A stretch of DNA of 64,000 nucleotides from NCBI RefSeq assembly GCF_051622035.1, contig NC_135355.1:26136486-26200485 (forward strand), written 5' to 3'. This document shows positions 1 through 11,034 of this stretch, piece by piece. How positions within the stretch are numbered: the stretch's first letter is position 1; each line of letters opens with the position of its first letter. Position numbers and translations under genes: made by a program. The notes under the pieces were generated by a model. The model was not told the origin of the DNA. It did not search any database and was given only the letters and a program-made list of their open reading frames with translations. The DNA is from Arctopsyche grandis (taxonomy: Eukaryota; Arthropoda; Insecta; Trichoptera; Hydropsychidae).

Positions 1-1346
1 TGGAATTAAGCCTGTATGCGTAGACATTGATGAATGCATTGATAACAATGGTGACTGTGAGCAACATTGCATTAATGAAGTAGGGGGGTATCGCTGCGCT
101 TGTAACGAAGGTAACATTATTAACGAAGACAATCACACTTGTGATTCCGAGGATAATATGGTAAAAAAAATTAAGGTGGACTTTATTTATCGATGGAAAT
201 GTAACATAAAATGGTACTATATTTTAATTTGAAAATTTAGGTAAACATAACTAACCCAGTAGCGGCAGCCATGAAGGAAAGATGCTACGCTAATTGTGAA
301 ACCGTTTCTCGCCTTCATGAACAAATTAGGACTTTACACGAACATGTTTCTGCTTTAAACACAGCGGTGAGACTTTCGTCGTTTGCCAGTGGACCACCAG
401 GTCCACCGGGACCACCTGGATCACCTGGTCGTCCGGGTCCAATTGGGGTTAAGGGAAATTCTGGTAACTACTCCCAAAAATTCTTTAATTCTATTTTCAA
501 ACTAATGTTTGCTATGCGTCAATTCATTTGTTAACAGGTTTCTATGCACCAAAACCAAACAGCGATTCCAGTGATGTTGCACATAATCTTTTGGATACTT
601 TTGTATCTACGTCTAATGGTTATTGTAAATGTCAAAGAGGACCCATGGTAAATAATAGAAAAAGTAAGTAAAAGCTAATAAATTATATTAGAGATTGACA
701 ACAAAAATAATTTCAGGGTCCTCCGGGAGCACCAGGTTCAGAAGGTCCCAAAGGTTCTACTGGCGTAAAGGGATCAAAAGGAGCCCGAGGTCAAAGAGGA
801 TCTTTCGACTTTATTCTTTTGCTTCTAGCGGATTTGCGTCATGATATTATCAACCTTGAAAATAAAGTTTATGTTACGGGTGAAAGGTAATACACCAATA
901 TTAAAATTGCACATATACATTAATAAGCTTACATAATTACATTAAAATAAATTTAAAACTCATACAGCCCACCAAAATTTAATCTTCAATACGCATGGAG
1001 GAAACAGAAAATGAAGGGAAAAAATAAAATAGCACATAATGATAAGACATTGGGGGCGTATTCAGCGCCTGTTATTCAACAGTCTGGCGTCACCATTACT
1101 AGCAATGGTGAATTAGGTCAAATAGAGAGAAGTTCTCAAAAATTTCCCAACAAACTTAAAGGCGAAACCGCCCACGAGAATTATATGGAACACTTGGAAA
1201 AAGTGATTAAGCATAACTTTATGGACAGCACAACTGAACTTTCAATGGCAACCATGAGAATCATGGCTTCAACTGATGCAAGTGATGAAGAGGAGAACGA
1301 TGATGATGATGATGATGATGATGGAGATTATGAATATAACAATTAA
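1..1346 (+). CDS. CCBE1: CCBE1-like collagen and calcium-binding EGF protein (C-terminal part, five exons)
   Basis: Five exons read 1-160, 241-463, 538-647, 717-886 and 968-1346, all with GT/AG introns of about 70-80 bases and compatible phases. They give 346 residues ending at TAA 1344-1346; the 5' part is outside the window. Order: a calcium-binding EGF domain (DIDEC start, six cysteines, residues about 6-46), a helical stretch with paired cysteines, a first Gly-X-Y tract of about eight triplets, a Cys-X-Cys segment, a second tract of about ten triplets, then GSFDFILLLLADLRHDI. That last block closely resembles my memory of the end of the vertebrate CCBE1 collagen domain. The C-terminus ends in an acidic run coded by (GAT)n. 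Vertebrate CCBE1 is a secreted matrix protein that helps ADAMTS3 process VEGF-C; the insect role is not known to me. It converges with COPE. Another EGF-collagen protein is possible but less likely. Confidence 0.85.
1296..1324 (+). repeat. (GAT)n trinucleotide repeat coding poly-Asp
   Basis: A run of GAT codons inside the last CCBE1-like exon codes a block of aspartates just before the GDYEYNN end. It is likely length-variable. Confidence 0.8.
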
Positions 1347-1856
1347 ATATTTATTGTCATATTCTCTTCAAAATAATACTTCAATGAAATCAATATTATC
1401 ATTATTCTAATTTCATGTTTTTTGTTTGTATTAGGTAAATATGATATAATGTGAGTCTAAATATTTGAAAATGTACATATGTATGTACAAATAATAATAA
1501 TTAAAAGGAACATGGATATTTAAACACAATATTTTCCAAAAAAAAATTAAGATTTCAATTATTATATTAAAACATTTGCAGCTTTGTATTTTATTTATTA
1601 TTATATTTATAACTCATTTTAATGTTACATTGTACTTATTTTCGTGTCAATGAAATTTGTTTTATAAAATATAAATATTATAAAGTATTATGTATGTATA
1701 TTATAACTTATGTAAAATACTTATTGAGGAATGTTAAAAATACAAAATGAGAAAACTTATTCCATGTTTTTGTTTATAACATATAATTCATTAGATACAT
1801 GAATTTAAAAATTTAAGACAAAAAAAGTTTTTAGTAGCAAAAAGCAATATTAAGAA
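1347..1856. other. Convergent intergenic spacer, 3' UTRs
   Basis: This AT-rich stretch separates the stop codons of the CCBE1-like gene and COPE, which are transcribed towards each other. It must hold both polyadenylation regions. Many A/T-rich hexamers are present and no single poly(A) signal can be chosen by eye. I see no other gene. Confidence 0.7.
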
Positions 1857-3331
1857 TTAATTAATTATAGCTGGTCTATATTGTGAAGTTAATCGCTTGA
1901 ATTCCTCTTCTTTATTTAGATAATCTGCGATGAATGGATGCTTATCTGTCGAGTCTAAAACTTGTGAAATATAACGATTTGTGACCTGGAAAGCCATATT
2001 ATGACGTTAATTGTAATTGATTAATTAGTTAGTTATTATTTTTGAGTTCGAAGAAAAGCAATTGATTCCATTTTAAATACAATCAATCACGATAATCACC
2101 TCAGGGGTTTTTCCGGTCTGCTGAGCTGTAGCAGCAGCGGCGATAAGTAAATCGGCAGATGTTGGGTCTCTAGCTAAAGCATCTAGAGCAGCAGCCTCGG
2201 CTTCAGGCCAACTACCTCGTCCTGCTTGCGCTCCAGCCAGACCACTTCCTAGACAAGCTGACATGGGAAATTTATCGCATAGCTCTTGATAAATGTAATA
2301 AGCGTCTTGAAGTTTAGCACCGCCCTGAAAAAATATTCAATAAATATTCCACTTTAAAAAACAAAAAATATTTTGAATAGAAACCATACTTGAACGAGGA
2401 GTAGCCAAGCTTGAGCTAATTGAGTGAGTGTTGCATCATCATCTTTATCCTGCATCATTTTAAGATGTCTGCGGGCCAAATCAGGTCTATTGAAAGCCAA
2501 AAGTACTTGCAGACCGTATGCAAGAATTTCTAAAGATTCAGTCCCATGAAGAACCCTTTAAAATAAAGAAACACCAAGATAACATTATTAATTCAAATAT
2601 ATTCCAAGAAATTTGATGTTTGATAAAACCTCAAAGCTGCTTCCAAGTTGTTTTCATGACAGTAAATTGTGGCAGCGGTTATCAAAAACAAGTCATTAGA
2701 CAATTCACTTCCCTTAGCCACCTAAAACATGTGTACGTCACAAATCAAATTCACCATTTTTACATGCAACATACTAATAAACTATTTTACTCTACCTTTT
2801 CATCAATCGATGACACAATAGTTTCACCTTTAGATGGGTTAGAAAAATACTCCGCCAATGTCTTCAAAGGAAGTAATTTCGGATTTGATGAATTGTTGAT
2901 TTCGTGTAATACGATTCGGTAATTCTTTTGTGCAATATATGCCCTGTACATATATGCATCTCTTTCAAGAGCAAAATCAGAATTCGATGGCTAAAATGAA
3001 TAGACATGTAAGAATTAAAACATTTACACATCTCGTTTCGATTTCTTTTTTAAAATTTTTAATACATGTGCAGTCAAAATTGCTTTGTAACTAATCTAAT
3101 CTCAATTTTTACAAGGAGATGGCGACAATCAAACTGGTTCAAGTATGACATACGATCATAACCTCAATTGTACAAAATACACCGACGACATTCCAACAGC
3201 TCCATATATGACAAAATAAGATCCATTACCTTGAGATTCAACGCCTCATTGATACAAAGTTGAAAATTTCCGATGTAAAAGGCATTTCTAACTTCGAAAA
3301 CCTCATCTACGTCCTGCTGCTGACGTGCCAT
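1857..3331 (-). CDS. COPE: Coatomer subunit epsilon (epsilon-COP), complete, six exons
   Basis: The exons on the minus strand are 3331-3230, 2990-2796, 2721-2630, 2555-2390, 2324-2100 and 1985-1857, a 909-base CDS for 302 residues (human is about 308). The start [20 protein letters not shown] and the later blocks [31 protein letters not shown] and the C-terminal RLTSQYRP match the epsilon-COP family along the whole length. Epsilon-COP is a TPR-like helical solenoid. It binds the C-terminus of alpha-COP in the COPI vesicle coat and supports Golgi-to-ER and intra-Golgi traffic in the cytosol. All introns are short with GT/AG ends. ATG 3329-3331 is the only start consistent with the family. No damage is seen. 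Confidence 0.96.
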
Positions 3332-3398
3332 TTTGACAGCTCACGCTCGTGCCTAACAACTGTATCTACGGCCATTCCCCATTACAACAACATCAGAT
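3332..3398. promoter_or_regulatory. COPE upstream region, 5' of the start codon
   Basis: The short stretch just upstream of the COPE ATG should contain the 5' UTR and perhaps the core promoter. No TATA box is evident. A transposon-like foldback begins at 3399, so the proximal promoter is compact or overlaps it. This is inference from position only. Confidence 0.3.
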
Positions 3399-3634
3399 GG
3401 TAAACGGACTACTAGTCATATGTAAATCAGTCACAGGACAACCGGTCGCTCTAGATCGGTCACACGTGATCACCCGTCACACTAAAACTGGTCACACCCT
3501 AAAATCGATCAACCAGTTTTCTCGTGGCCGATTTTAGGGTGTGACCAGTTGGTGTGACGGTGATCCCGTGTGACCGATCTAGAGCGACCGGTTGTCCTGT
3601 GACCGGTTCACATTTGACTAGTAATCACCGAACC
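3399..3634. mobile_element. Foldback (long terminal inverted repeat) MITE
   Basis: Arms of about 95 bases read nearly identically on opposite strands: the left arm starts near 3411 and the right arm ends near 3628. Both carry ACAGGACAACCGGTCGCTCT and CTGGTCACACCCTAAAATCG. The 8-base string CATCAGAT lies directly on both sides (3391-3398 and 3635-3642), as expected for a target-site duplication of hAT size. There is no coding capacity. It sits about 70 bases from the COPE start codon. Confidence 0.75.
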
Positions 3635-3642
3635 CATCAGAT

Positions 3643-3876
3643 ATCGTTCAATATGAATCGATTATTTATTAACATTATGTATGTTTTAAAATAGAAACCG
3701 AACCGAAAACTTAAAAAATAAAATATAAATTTCAATTTACGTATTAATTCCAAGTCTGTTTGAGGCAATCAACTAAAAAGTGATGTATGTAACGCGATTC
3801 GGTAGTTATTCCGCACAGGGCGATTTCGGCGAGATCGCTTTGGTATGCCTAAATGCGTTGGATGATAATTGATAAG
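3643..3876. repeat. Spacer with a fragment repeated near 35.7 kb
   Basis: Mostly AT-rich spacer. The segment 3789-3850 (GATTCGGTAGTTATTCCGCA, then GCGATTTCGGCGAGATCGCT) resembles 35708-35756, so it is part of a dispersed repeat. No gene is seen. Confidence 0.4.
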
Positions 3877-3978
3877 TAGAGGTAGGATAGTCACAGTGCT
3901 ATCCATTGTTCGGCAAACCTTTAACAATGCATTTACAACCTTTGAACAATACACGGCCCCCTCAGGCTCCGGTGACTA
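3877..3978 (-). mobile_element. 102-bp hAT-type MITE, copy A
   Basis: The element runs from TAGAGGTAGG to GGTGACTA and is flanked by TTGATAAG at 3869-3876 and 3979-3986. The 8-base duplication fits the hAT pattern (T at position 2, A at 7). It is the inverted counterpart of the element at 13380-13480, with which it aligns over its whole length, including the internal inverted pair ATTGTTC/GAACAAT. It is non-coding. Confidence 0.8.
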
Positions 3979-5021
3979 TTGATAAGTGATGGCTAAATAC
4001 GGTGATAGAACATCAAATTTGGCCCGTATTAATAATGAAAAAATAAAAGCGTTTAAAAACAGTTAATACATACCGAGGATCCAATGTAGATTTTTATTTT
4101 ATTAAAATAAAGTAACATAATCAAAAAAATATATATGTAATGTATTTACAAATAAATGTATGTTTGTTATAAATATTATAACAAACATACAAATTGCGTT
4201 ATGGCATGTATTACGTAATAATTTAAAATACATAATACATACTTTAACCTACATATGTATATATTTTAGATAATGCATTTTGAACACGTATGAATTCGTC
4301 GACGAAACTTTTTTTGAATATGCTCTTACGCACTAATAGTGAATACTGATGTTTTATATTCCGTCAAACTGATTTATGAGGACTTTCTAAATTATTGACA
4401 TATAACAATTGACTTTATGGGCGACAAGAAGATGAAGAATACTTTTCATTTAGAATTCTTAAGCGTAATTTTAAGAAAAGTGCATTTTGACCGTTTGTCG
4501 GCAAATCTCGAGTGCTCATATTCCAGGTAGTTGTCCCTTGCAATAGAACTTTTAAAACTTTTTTTTTAATTACCCATTTTCCGGTCTTGTACTTCTAAGA
4601 AAAATATTATATCTCTATTTAGTTTCTCTCCAATGATATACGATTATTTTGAAGAATAAGTCAGGGATATTTTTATCTTAAGGATACATTATTCATTGAG
4701 TCGATACGTTTATCCGAATAGATATACTTTTTTTTAAATTAAAATTTAGTTAAGGGTTAATAGCTTTTAAAATTTATTAATTTCATTTTTATGTTCAATA
4801 TTTGAAAATTTTGATACAAATTGATGTATGTATATTTAGTGCGAGTACAAATATTATGTATAACGTAAGAAATCATTGCTTTCCATATGTATGTATGTAT
4901 GTACTTATATGTATACATATACATATGCAATTATATTATATACCTCTTAATTTTTTCAATTTTGGAATTTTCATGTTTTATTTTATGCAAATAGAATGTC
5001 TATTCGCTAATTAATTAATTC
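3979..5021. other. AT-rich spacer, no gene seen
   Basis: AT-rich sequence with several TATGTATG microsatellite runs near 4870-4930. The short reading frames lack any coding look. I see no further structure. Confidence 0.5.
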
Positions 5022-5247
5022 TGTGCGCGCACATTAATACGGGAGGAAAAGCCTGTTCTTCTTGTTCCTGTTGTATCCTGCTCACGCAAATTAAGTGAGT
5101 ATGTATCGTTAAGTGCAAATTAAGTGAGTATGTATGTATCGGTGCATGGTAATGCACCATTTTTTTTTTGATCTTTCGACTTAAGATCTTTCGATTTTCG
5201 ATCTTTGCCTTCCGATATTTGCGTTTTCTGTCATTTAACATTCTATC
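5022..5247. mobile_element. Half copy of the inverted-repeat MITE found at 6228-6610
   Basis: It reads like the right arm of the 6228-6610 element: GTGCGCGCAC, CCTGTTCTTCTTGTTCCTGT, AATTAAGTGAGTATGTAT, then the ATCTTTCGACTTAAGATCTT block and CCGATATTTGCGTTTTC. The left arm is missing. AAATTAAGTGAGTATGTAT is repeated internally. Confidence 0.75.
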
Positions 5248-5315
5248 AAGTCACGGAGACCGTTAAAATAGATATAAGATGTATTGTGAAGATAATTTAG
5301 TAATAATAAAAAGCA

Positions 5316-5400
<85 letters not shown>

Positions 5401-6227
5401 GAGAAAACGCATATGAATGATATAAATAAATGCGAAAATACTTATAATGTACCTAAAGTTGCGATTACCAACAGTTGAGTATGGTTTGACAATAACAATT
5501 GTGTTCGTACTTCGTAGGTATACTTTCATTACAAAACTTTCAACACAATGAAATGGTCAAATGCAGCAAAAAATGGACACCTAAAATAACACAATCGACA
5601 AAAAAACATCTACCTAGAACTGTGAAGCTTTTTCACTACATGTCAGAACGTCGAACAGATTTTCAATGTATTGATTTGTGCGCAATAAAATTTATAAAAG
5701 AAAGAAAAAATATTAATATCTGTACATAGATTACAATTTTGTAATCTTACAAATATCCGAATTTTATATTATATCATTATAATCATTTTATATTGTACGT
5801 CAATTTAAATCTATGTAAATCAAATTATGTGATGAAAAGTCAGCGCTATTCAAACTAAGATCCCGTTTGCATGAACGCGACTGTTAGAATCGTATTCACG
5901 AGAATATCCCTTAATGCTTAATTTAATTTGAAATCTAGAACGGATTATTTAGAATCAATTTAATCTGATGTCAGATTCAACGAGACATCAGATTAAATTG
6001 GTTATAAAGGAGCGAATATCCTATCGACGCTGAATTAAAATTTTTGTAGATCACAAATCGAAATGAACTTGTGAATCGAACAAATATGTATGTACAATTA
6101 GTTGTATCATGCTTTGTCGAAGAATAAATAATATCTCGAATCTTGAGATTTTGTCACGTTTTGTGTTTTAAACGTAAATCCCCATTTCAAATTGAAATCA
6201 GTTTTTTTGTTGTTTCCATTCTGTACG
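5248..6227. other. AT-rich spacer with a (TA)n microsatellite
   Basis: A long (TA)n tract occupies about 5327-5396. The rest is AT-rich and non-coding, apart from the hairpin at 5948-6008, reported separately. Confidence 0.5.
5948..6008. other. 61-nt pre-miRNA-like hairpin
   Basis: The arms 5948-5972 and 5984-6008 pair over 25 positions with one G-A mismatch and one G-U pair around an 11-base loop. The inner 17 pairs (CAATTTAATCTGATGTC with its complement) are perfect. Size and loop fit a pre-miRNA, but a small MITE remnant could look the same. Confidence 0.3.
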
Positions 6228-6610
6228 CCCGGTCTCCGTGACGGGCCGGAATGTGAAATTACCGAAAACGCAAATATCGGAAGGCAAAGATCGAAAATCG
6301 AAAGATCTTAAGTCGAAAGATCAAAAAAAAATGGTGCATGGTACTCACTTAATTTGCGCGAGTAGGATACAACAGGAACAAGAGGAACAGGATTTACCTC
6401 CCGTATTCTGCGCGCGCACAGTAATATGGGAGGAAAAGCCTGTTCCTCTTGTTCCTGTTGTATCTTGTTCGCGCAAATTAAGTGAGTATGTACCGTTTAC
6501 CATGCACCCTTTTTTTTTAATCTTTCGACTTAAGATCTTTCGATTTTTGATCTTTGCCTTCCGATATTTGCGTTTTCGGTCATTTCACATTCCAGCCCGT
6601 GAGGTAGACC
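6228..6610. mobile_element. 383-bp near-perfect inverted-repeat MITE, full copy
   Basis: The whole element is one palindrome with arms of about 185 bases. It runs from GGTCTCCGTGACGGGC to the matching GCCCGTGAGGTAGACC, with a short CGCGCGC centre near 6413. TCTGTACG occurs on both sides (6220-6227 and 6611-6618), a likely 8-base target duplication. It has no transposase. Transcription through it would give a long hairpin RNA. Relatives lie at 5022-5247 and 59213-59345. Confidence 0.85.
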
Positions 6611-6887
6611 TCTGTACGTCACATGCCAAATACGATAAAACCATTTAAATATATTTAAAAGGTATTTGAAAAAAATTCGACCGGGTGCGGTTCAAACACA
6701 GGACCGACACATTTCTTTTTTATTTTTTTTTATTTAATAAATTAATATGCCAACACCCATGCGATGATATTTCATCGGGTACAACACTAGTACCTACATA
6801 AGTATGTAAGTTAAGGTTTGTCAAAAATTTGATCTGCAAATATATGTATGTATATACATATATATATGCGTGTTTTTTACAATGCAG
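6611..6887. other. AT-rich spacer
   Basis: Poly(T) and TATG microsatellite runs lie near 6715-6730 and 6838-6868. The last 20 bases look like a pyrimidine-rich splice acceptor leading into the exon-like block at 6888. Confidence 0.4.
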
Positions 6888-7024
6888 GGTAGCCATATGT
6901 CGTCGGACCTGATCCATGGTCTGCTGGTTCACAGCGGTAAACAAAACAAAGAGAAGGACCCAAAGCAAGAATCGACAGCTGCCGTTAACCACCTAGGCTC
7001 CCTCCATCGAATACCGGACCAACT
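6888..7024 (+). CDS. Unassigned exon-like block
   Basis: An open frame of 45 codons plus two bases follows a good acceptor (TTTTTTACAATGCAG ending at 6887) and ends at a strong donor GTATGT at 7025. A second possible GT lies at 7029. The base composition is balanced, unlike the AT-rich flanks, and the translation (GSHMSSDLIHGLLVHSGKQN, later LGSLHRIPDQL) looks like protein. I do not recognise the family. A possible continuation lies at 7132 after TTTCAG: if the 7029 donor is used, 7132-7188 stays open in frame. It may be an exon of an uncharacterised or nested plus-strand gene, or a captured or pseudogene fragment. Confidence 0.3.
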
Positions 7025-7299
7025 GTATGTATTTGAGTACAAGGGCAACCCCCTCCCCCCACCTCCCTTTTCGTAAAACCATTCAAATTGAATTGCGACA
7101 TCCGAATCTTTTGCCGCTATTATAATTTCAGTTGCGAATGTCGTTGCTTACCTTAGACCGGATCAATTCAACCGATGAGAGGTCATGAAGAGTTGCTATT
7201 GCTAACAAAGTGTTTTATATCTAGTTAAGGGTGACGCGACACCATTCTCATTAATAATATGCCATAAGGATCATGCTTCTAGCATATGTATGTATGTAT

Positions 7300-8329
7300 T
7301 AGTGCTTCCAATCCCGGAAGGTTACTTCAGCACCGGGATTGCGGTGCTGGGAATTTTCGATCCCGGGATCCCGGTGCTAGCACCGGGATTTCAAATGTAT
7401 AAGATAAAAAGTTCAATTGCATGTTTTCATATTTCAAAAACGTTCAATTGCATTTTGCAAACTCTCCCGATGTTTCACGCAAAATATATGTACTACCATA
7501 TTGGCATACTAATTTTGAGAGTTTGGCTACATTCTTTAAATTTTCGGTTCGCATCCATAAATTTCTAAGAGTAAATAAAACACATCTGAAAATGTAATTA
7601 AACAAAGTAAAAAACATCGCTTTGATTCATTGATTCGTTTTTTACAAATAGTTTGTACCGTATAGTAATTATTCATCGAAACAATACACCTAATATAAAA
7701 AAAACTCCAATTACATTTACTTTATGTAAAAAATTCGGTTGTGATCAATCTACGACTTTATCTACATATGTATTTGAGGAATATAAGAAGGACAAAAAAC
7801 AAAATTCGATAATCGAACATATGTATGTATATGTACATATACACGTTCACACATACCGGCTATGAGCGTTTTCAATACAAATTGAACACAAATGTATGAA
7901 AACTTACACAAGACTAAAGTTCTATTTCCTGCTTACGAATTCCGACCAAAACCTTGTCAACTCCATGTTAGTACAAAAAGAATACAAATATAAATTTTCA
8001 GCTAAATATTTTCAGGGCGTGGAAAGAATCGTTGTCACGGCATTTTTGACTTTTCTAAGAGAAAAAATCCCACCTGTTTTATTGTATGTAGTATTTTTCG
8101 CTAGCGGGCGTCAAAATGGGTCAGAGAAAACAAATGGACTATGATTGTCATTGCTCATCCCACTATTGTTCATTATATAATGTTGTTTTATGATTTTTCC
8201 TTATTATTTTTGTAAAAATAATATTTTTAAAGAAATTTTTCCAGCACCGTAATCCCGGTATTCAGACTAGTTTCAGCACCGGGATTCGCGGTACCAGAAA
8301 GCACCGGGATCCCGGGATTGGAGGCCTTA
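7300..8329. mobile_element. Non-autonomous hAT element with CCCGGGAT-type subterminal repeats
   Basis: The ends read TAGTGCTTCCAATCCCGG and, on the other strand, TAAGGCCTCCAATCCCGG. The 8-base duplication GTATGTAT flanks both sides (7292-7299 and 8330-8337) and fits the hAT pattern. Several copies of AGCACCGGGAT and CCCGGGATCCCGG cluster inside each end, as in hAT elements where transposase binds subterminal repeats. The 850-base interior has no transposase-like frame. Confidence 0.85.
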
Positions 8330-9697
8330 GTATGTATCTACATTAATCCGGAGCGAAAAACAAGAATTTTAGATTTCCGTAGACCTGGTGGAAAACTTGC
8401 GTCCTATCAAGGGAACGTTCAATTAAAAATTTCATCGATTTTTAATTTTAAACATTGTCTAAGCCTCCAACCAATCGATTCATGTCGACAAATTTTTTAT
8501 CGACATGAAACGGCTTAATTTTTTTCATATACATATATCTTTTTTGAGAAAAGTTTTAATTAAAAAAAATCTATTTCAGTTTAAGTGAGTCATTTCTGGT
8601 TAGTTTTGGTTGATTAACGACAGTTAAAAGTCGCAGTTTCGCCCGAAAGTCCTCATATAAAGCGCGTCGCGCTCGCAATAGCTGTATGGGGGAAGCGTTA
8701 TTTTCAGAAAATCGTCATTATTTTGAAAATAAAAGTCGTTTAGAGCTTCCTTGGGTATACATATACCTTTTATCAGAATATTTTATGTTACGATATCTTT
8801 CTAGATATATTTTCCTTTTATCGGAAAATTTACGAATTTTATGAAATGTGAAGAGGCTGAAATGATCTCTTTCAACGTAAAACATGACATTTTACGTCAA
8901 AATACATGAAATTTTACGTCATTTTAGCCTGCTTCTAGTTTTGACTGATAACGAAAATTCAAAGTCGATGTTTTACCAGGAACTCCGATACAAAGTGCAC
9001 CACGCTCGTAACGGTCATTTCTATGACGGAGGTGGACTTTTCATAAAATCGTAATTTTTTTCGTAAAAATTCCCGTCATTATTTTGAATAGAAAAGTTGT
9101 CGACAGCTCGCTTAGTTGGTTGAATAGAATTAAGTATATGATTGAACAAATCTTTTCTCACAAACATAATAACGTATGTATATATATAATCTTACTTCAA
9201 TGAAATGTACATATATTGATTCTTGATCGACACTTATGTTTTAGTAATTTATATCATCATCCGAAAATAGTAAGGTATCAGCTTCTAGTGTAATCGCGAT
9301 GTGAACGATTTTTATCAAAGTGCTATGCTAATAATAATTGATAGCACTAGTACAAATACTATTCTAATGCTTGAAATATTTATAACTGGATTTAATATTA
9401 AATGATGTAATTACATGCTTATACTAGAATAGAATTAATTATTTTTTTATAATACGTATTATATTTTCCACAGTTTGGAAGTTTGTCTATCTGTGGATAA
9501 TTCTATAGACAATGTATTAACTTTGCGCGATATTATTAATTTTAGCTTTAATCTTCATTTGACCTTTCAACGTTATTGTTACCTTTTCCGTGCAAGGTCA
9601 ATTTTTTCATGATCAAAATATTCTACATACATATATTAATCTATATTATATTATAAATGTTACATTCAGTGACTACATACTACATGTATATGTTTGT
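8330..9697. repeat. Spacer with a diverged direct duplication
   Basis: Two related segments, about 8587-8770 and 8924-9110, share the order AAAGTCG, TCCTCATATAAAGCGCGTCG versus CTCCGATACAAAGTGCACCA, CGCTCG, CGTCATTATTTTGAA. They look like two old copies of one repeat tail, perhaps a retroelement 3' end. The rest is AT-rich with no gene. Confidence 0.4.
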
Positions 9698-10039
9698 ATA
9701 TATCGTTGGTTTAGTGGCAGAAGAAGTTTCAAGCTCTTTATTTTATGAACTAAATTATTATTCATTGAAATAACCATTATATGAAATGTGTTGATCATTT
9801 ATGTATACGATTTAAGTATTACAAATTATTTTGTTAATAAGCGTTTTTCCAATAAAAAACGAGGACATAAATAAATTAATTTGTGTTAAATTCTTTAAAT
9901 TACTTAAAAAAATAAATCGAATATGAATCAGTTAGTTTTTTCAAACGACAAAGCGTGTTGAAATTTATCGAGTTGCATTATTAGGTTAAAATAGTCAATT
10001 TTTGACATGAAGTTTTCTGCCACTAAACCGACGATATAT
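9698..10039. mobile_element. MITE with about 26-bp terminal inverted repeats
   Basis: The left end TATATCGTTGGTTTAGTGGC, continuing AGAA, matches the reverse complement of the right end near 10011-10038 (TATATCGTCGGTTTAGTGGC, AGAA). It is about 340 bases long and non-coding. The target duplication is unclear because the flanks are (TA)-rich. Confidence 0.65.
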
Positions 10040-11034
10040 TAATTTTGAAAGCCTCTTGCAAAATCCAGCAAATGGACTTTTTAAATGGTCATCTTCAGTA
10101 AAAACCTTGAATAGCTGCAGGCAAGGTTCGGACCTTCGAAAAAAATAGTAGGTATATGTTTAGTAGGTATACAAGCTGCATTTAGGAAAACCTAACGGTG
10201 CATTCTACGCACTTAAAGAGTATATAAGCGCTAAAATTCCATTTGTGAAATCTTCTGCAGGACTTTTATCCTCAAAAATACACACATATGTATGTATGTA
10301 TGTATATCTTTAAAGATCTATAAAAATTACATGACCATTATAATGTGTACCCACGTATAAACACACTCACATGTACTGTACATGCAATATTCATCAGTTT
10401 ATGAATCTTAAAACTTGTCATTTTTTCAATACATATTTTTATGCATCGCGAATAATAATAATACATACATATGTATGCATTTTTAAAAGTATCATGTTAT
10501 AGATTACAATTTGTGAATACATACTACTTTTATTATCACAATGTTCCATTGAAATTATTACGACCTAATTTGTTTATTTCTTATCGGTTATCAGTTCATA
10601 TAACAGCTGATTCTTTGAAAATATATAAACGACTATTTGTTTTGAATGCATTTCATCTGTAAAAATAATTCATACATATGTATAATATGTACATGATACA
10701 TATGTAGATATACCAAATTTTGTCAGGGGTATTTCATATTACTATACGCATTAGTAATAGCGGCGATCATATTTTCTTCCCCCGAAAGAAGTCTTAATAA
10801 ATGTATTCAATATGTATATGAATAATATATTTACAATTATCGGTCATTAACACATATAGATAGTTCTAATGTTCATATGTACATATACATATTTGTTTCC
10901 GATATGTACATGTTAAACCTGTTCAATAGAATTTCTAAAATACGCATTTGGGAGGTGAAAACCATGTATAAGATGATATACATATATTTAATGAAATATG
11001 ATATAATGTATATAATGAAAATAATAAACGTTTG
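10040..11034. other. AT-rich spacer, microsatellite-rich
   Basis: Several ACATATGTATG runs occur (10265-10305, 10460-10480, 10670-10700, 10870-10895). No gene or clear element is seen. Confidence 0.5.

Noticed and set aside
2620..2922. Plus-strand frame of 100 codons
   Set aside because: It is the antisense of two COPE exons and the intron between them.
3877..3978. Reading frames over the 102-bp MITE and its copy at 13380
   Set aside because: Similar short frames occur in both copies because the element is the same; they are not conserved genes.
6238..6648. 136-codon plus-strand frame
   Set aside because: It runs through the palindromic MITE, and the two halves of the translation come from complementary arms.
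6660..6710. tRNA-like T-loop GTGCGGTTCAAACACAGGAC
   Set aside because: No matching acceptor, D-arm or anticodon arm could be placed around it.
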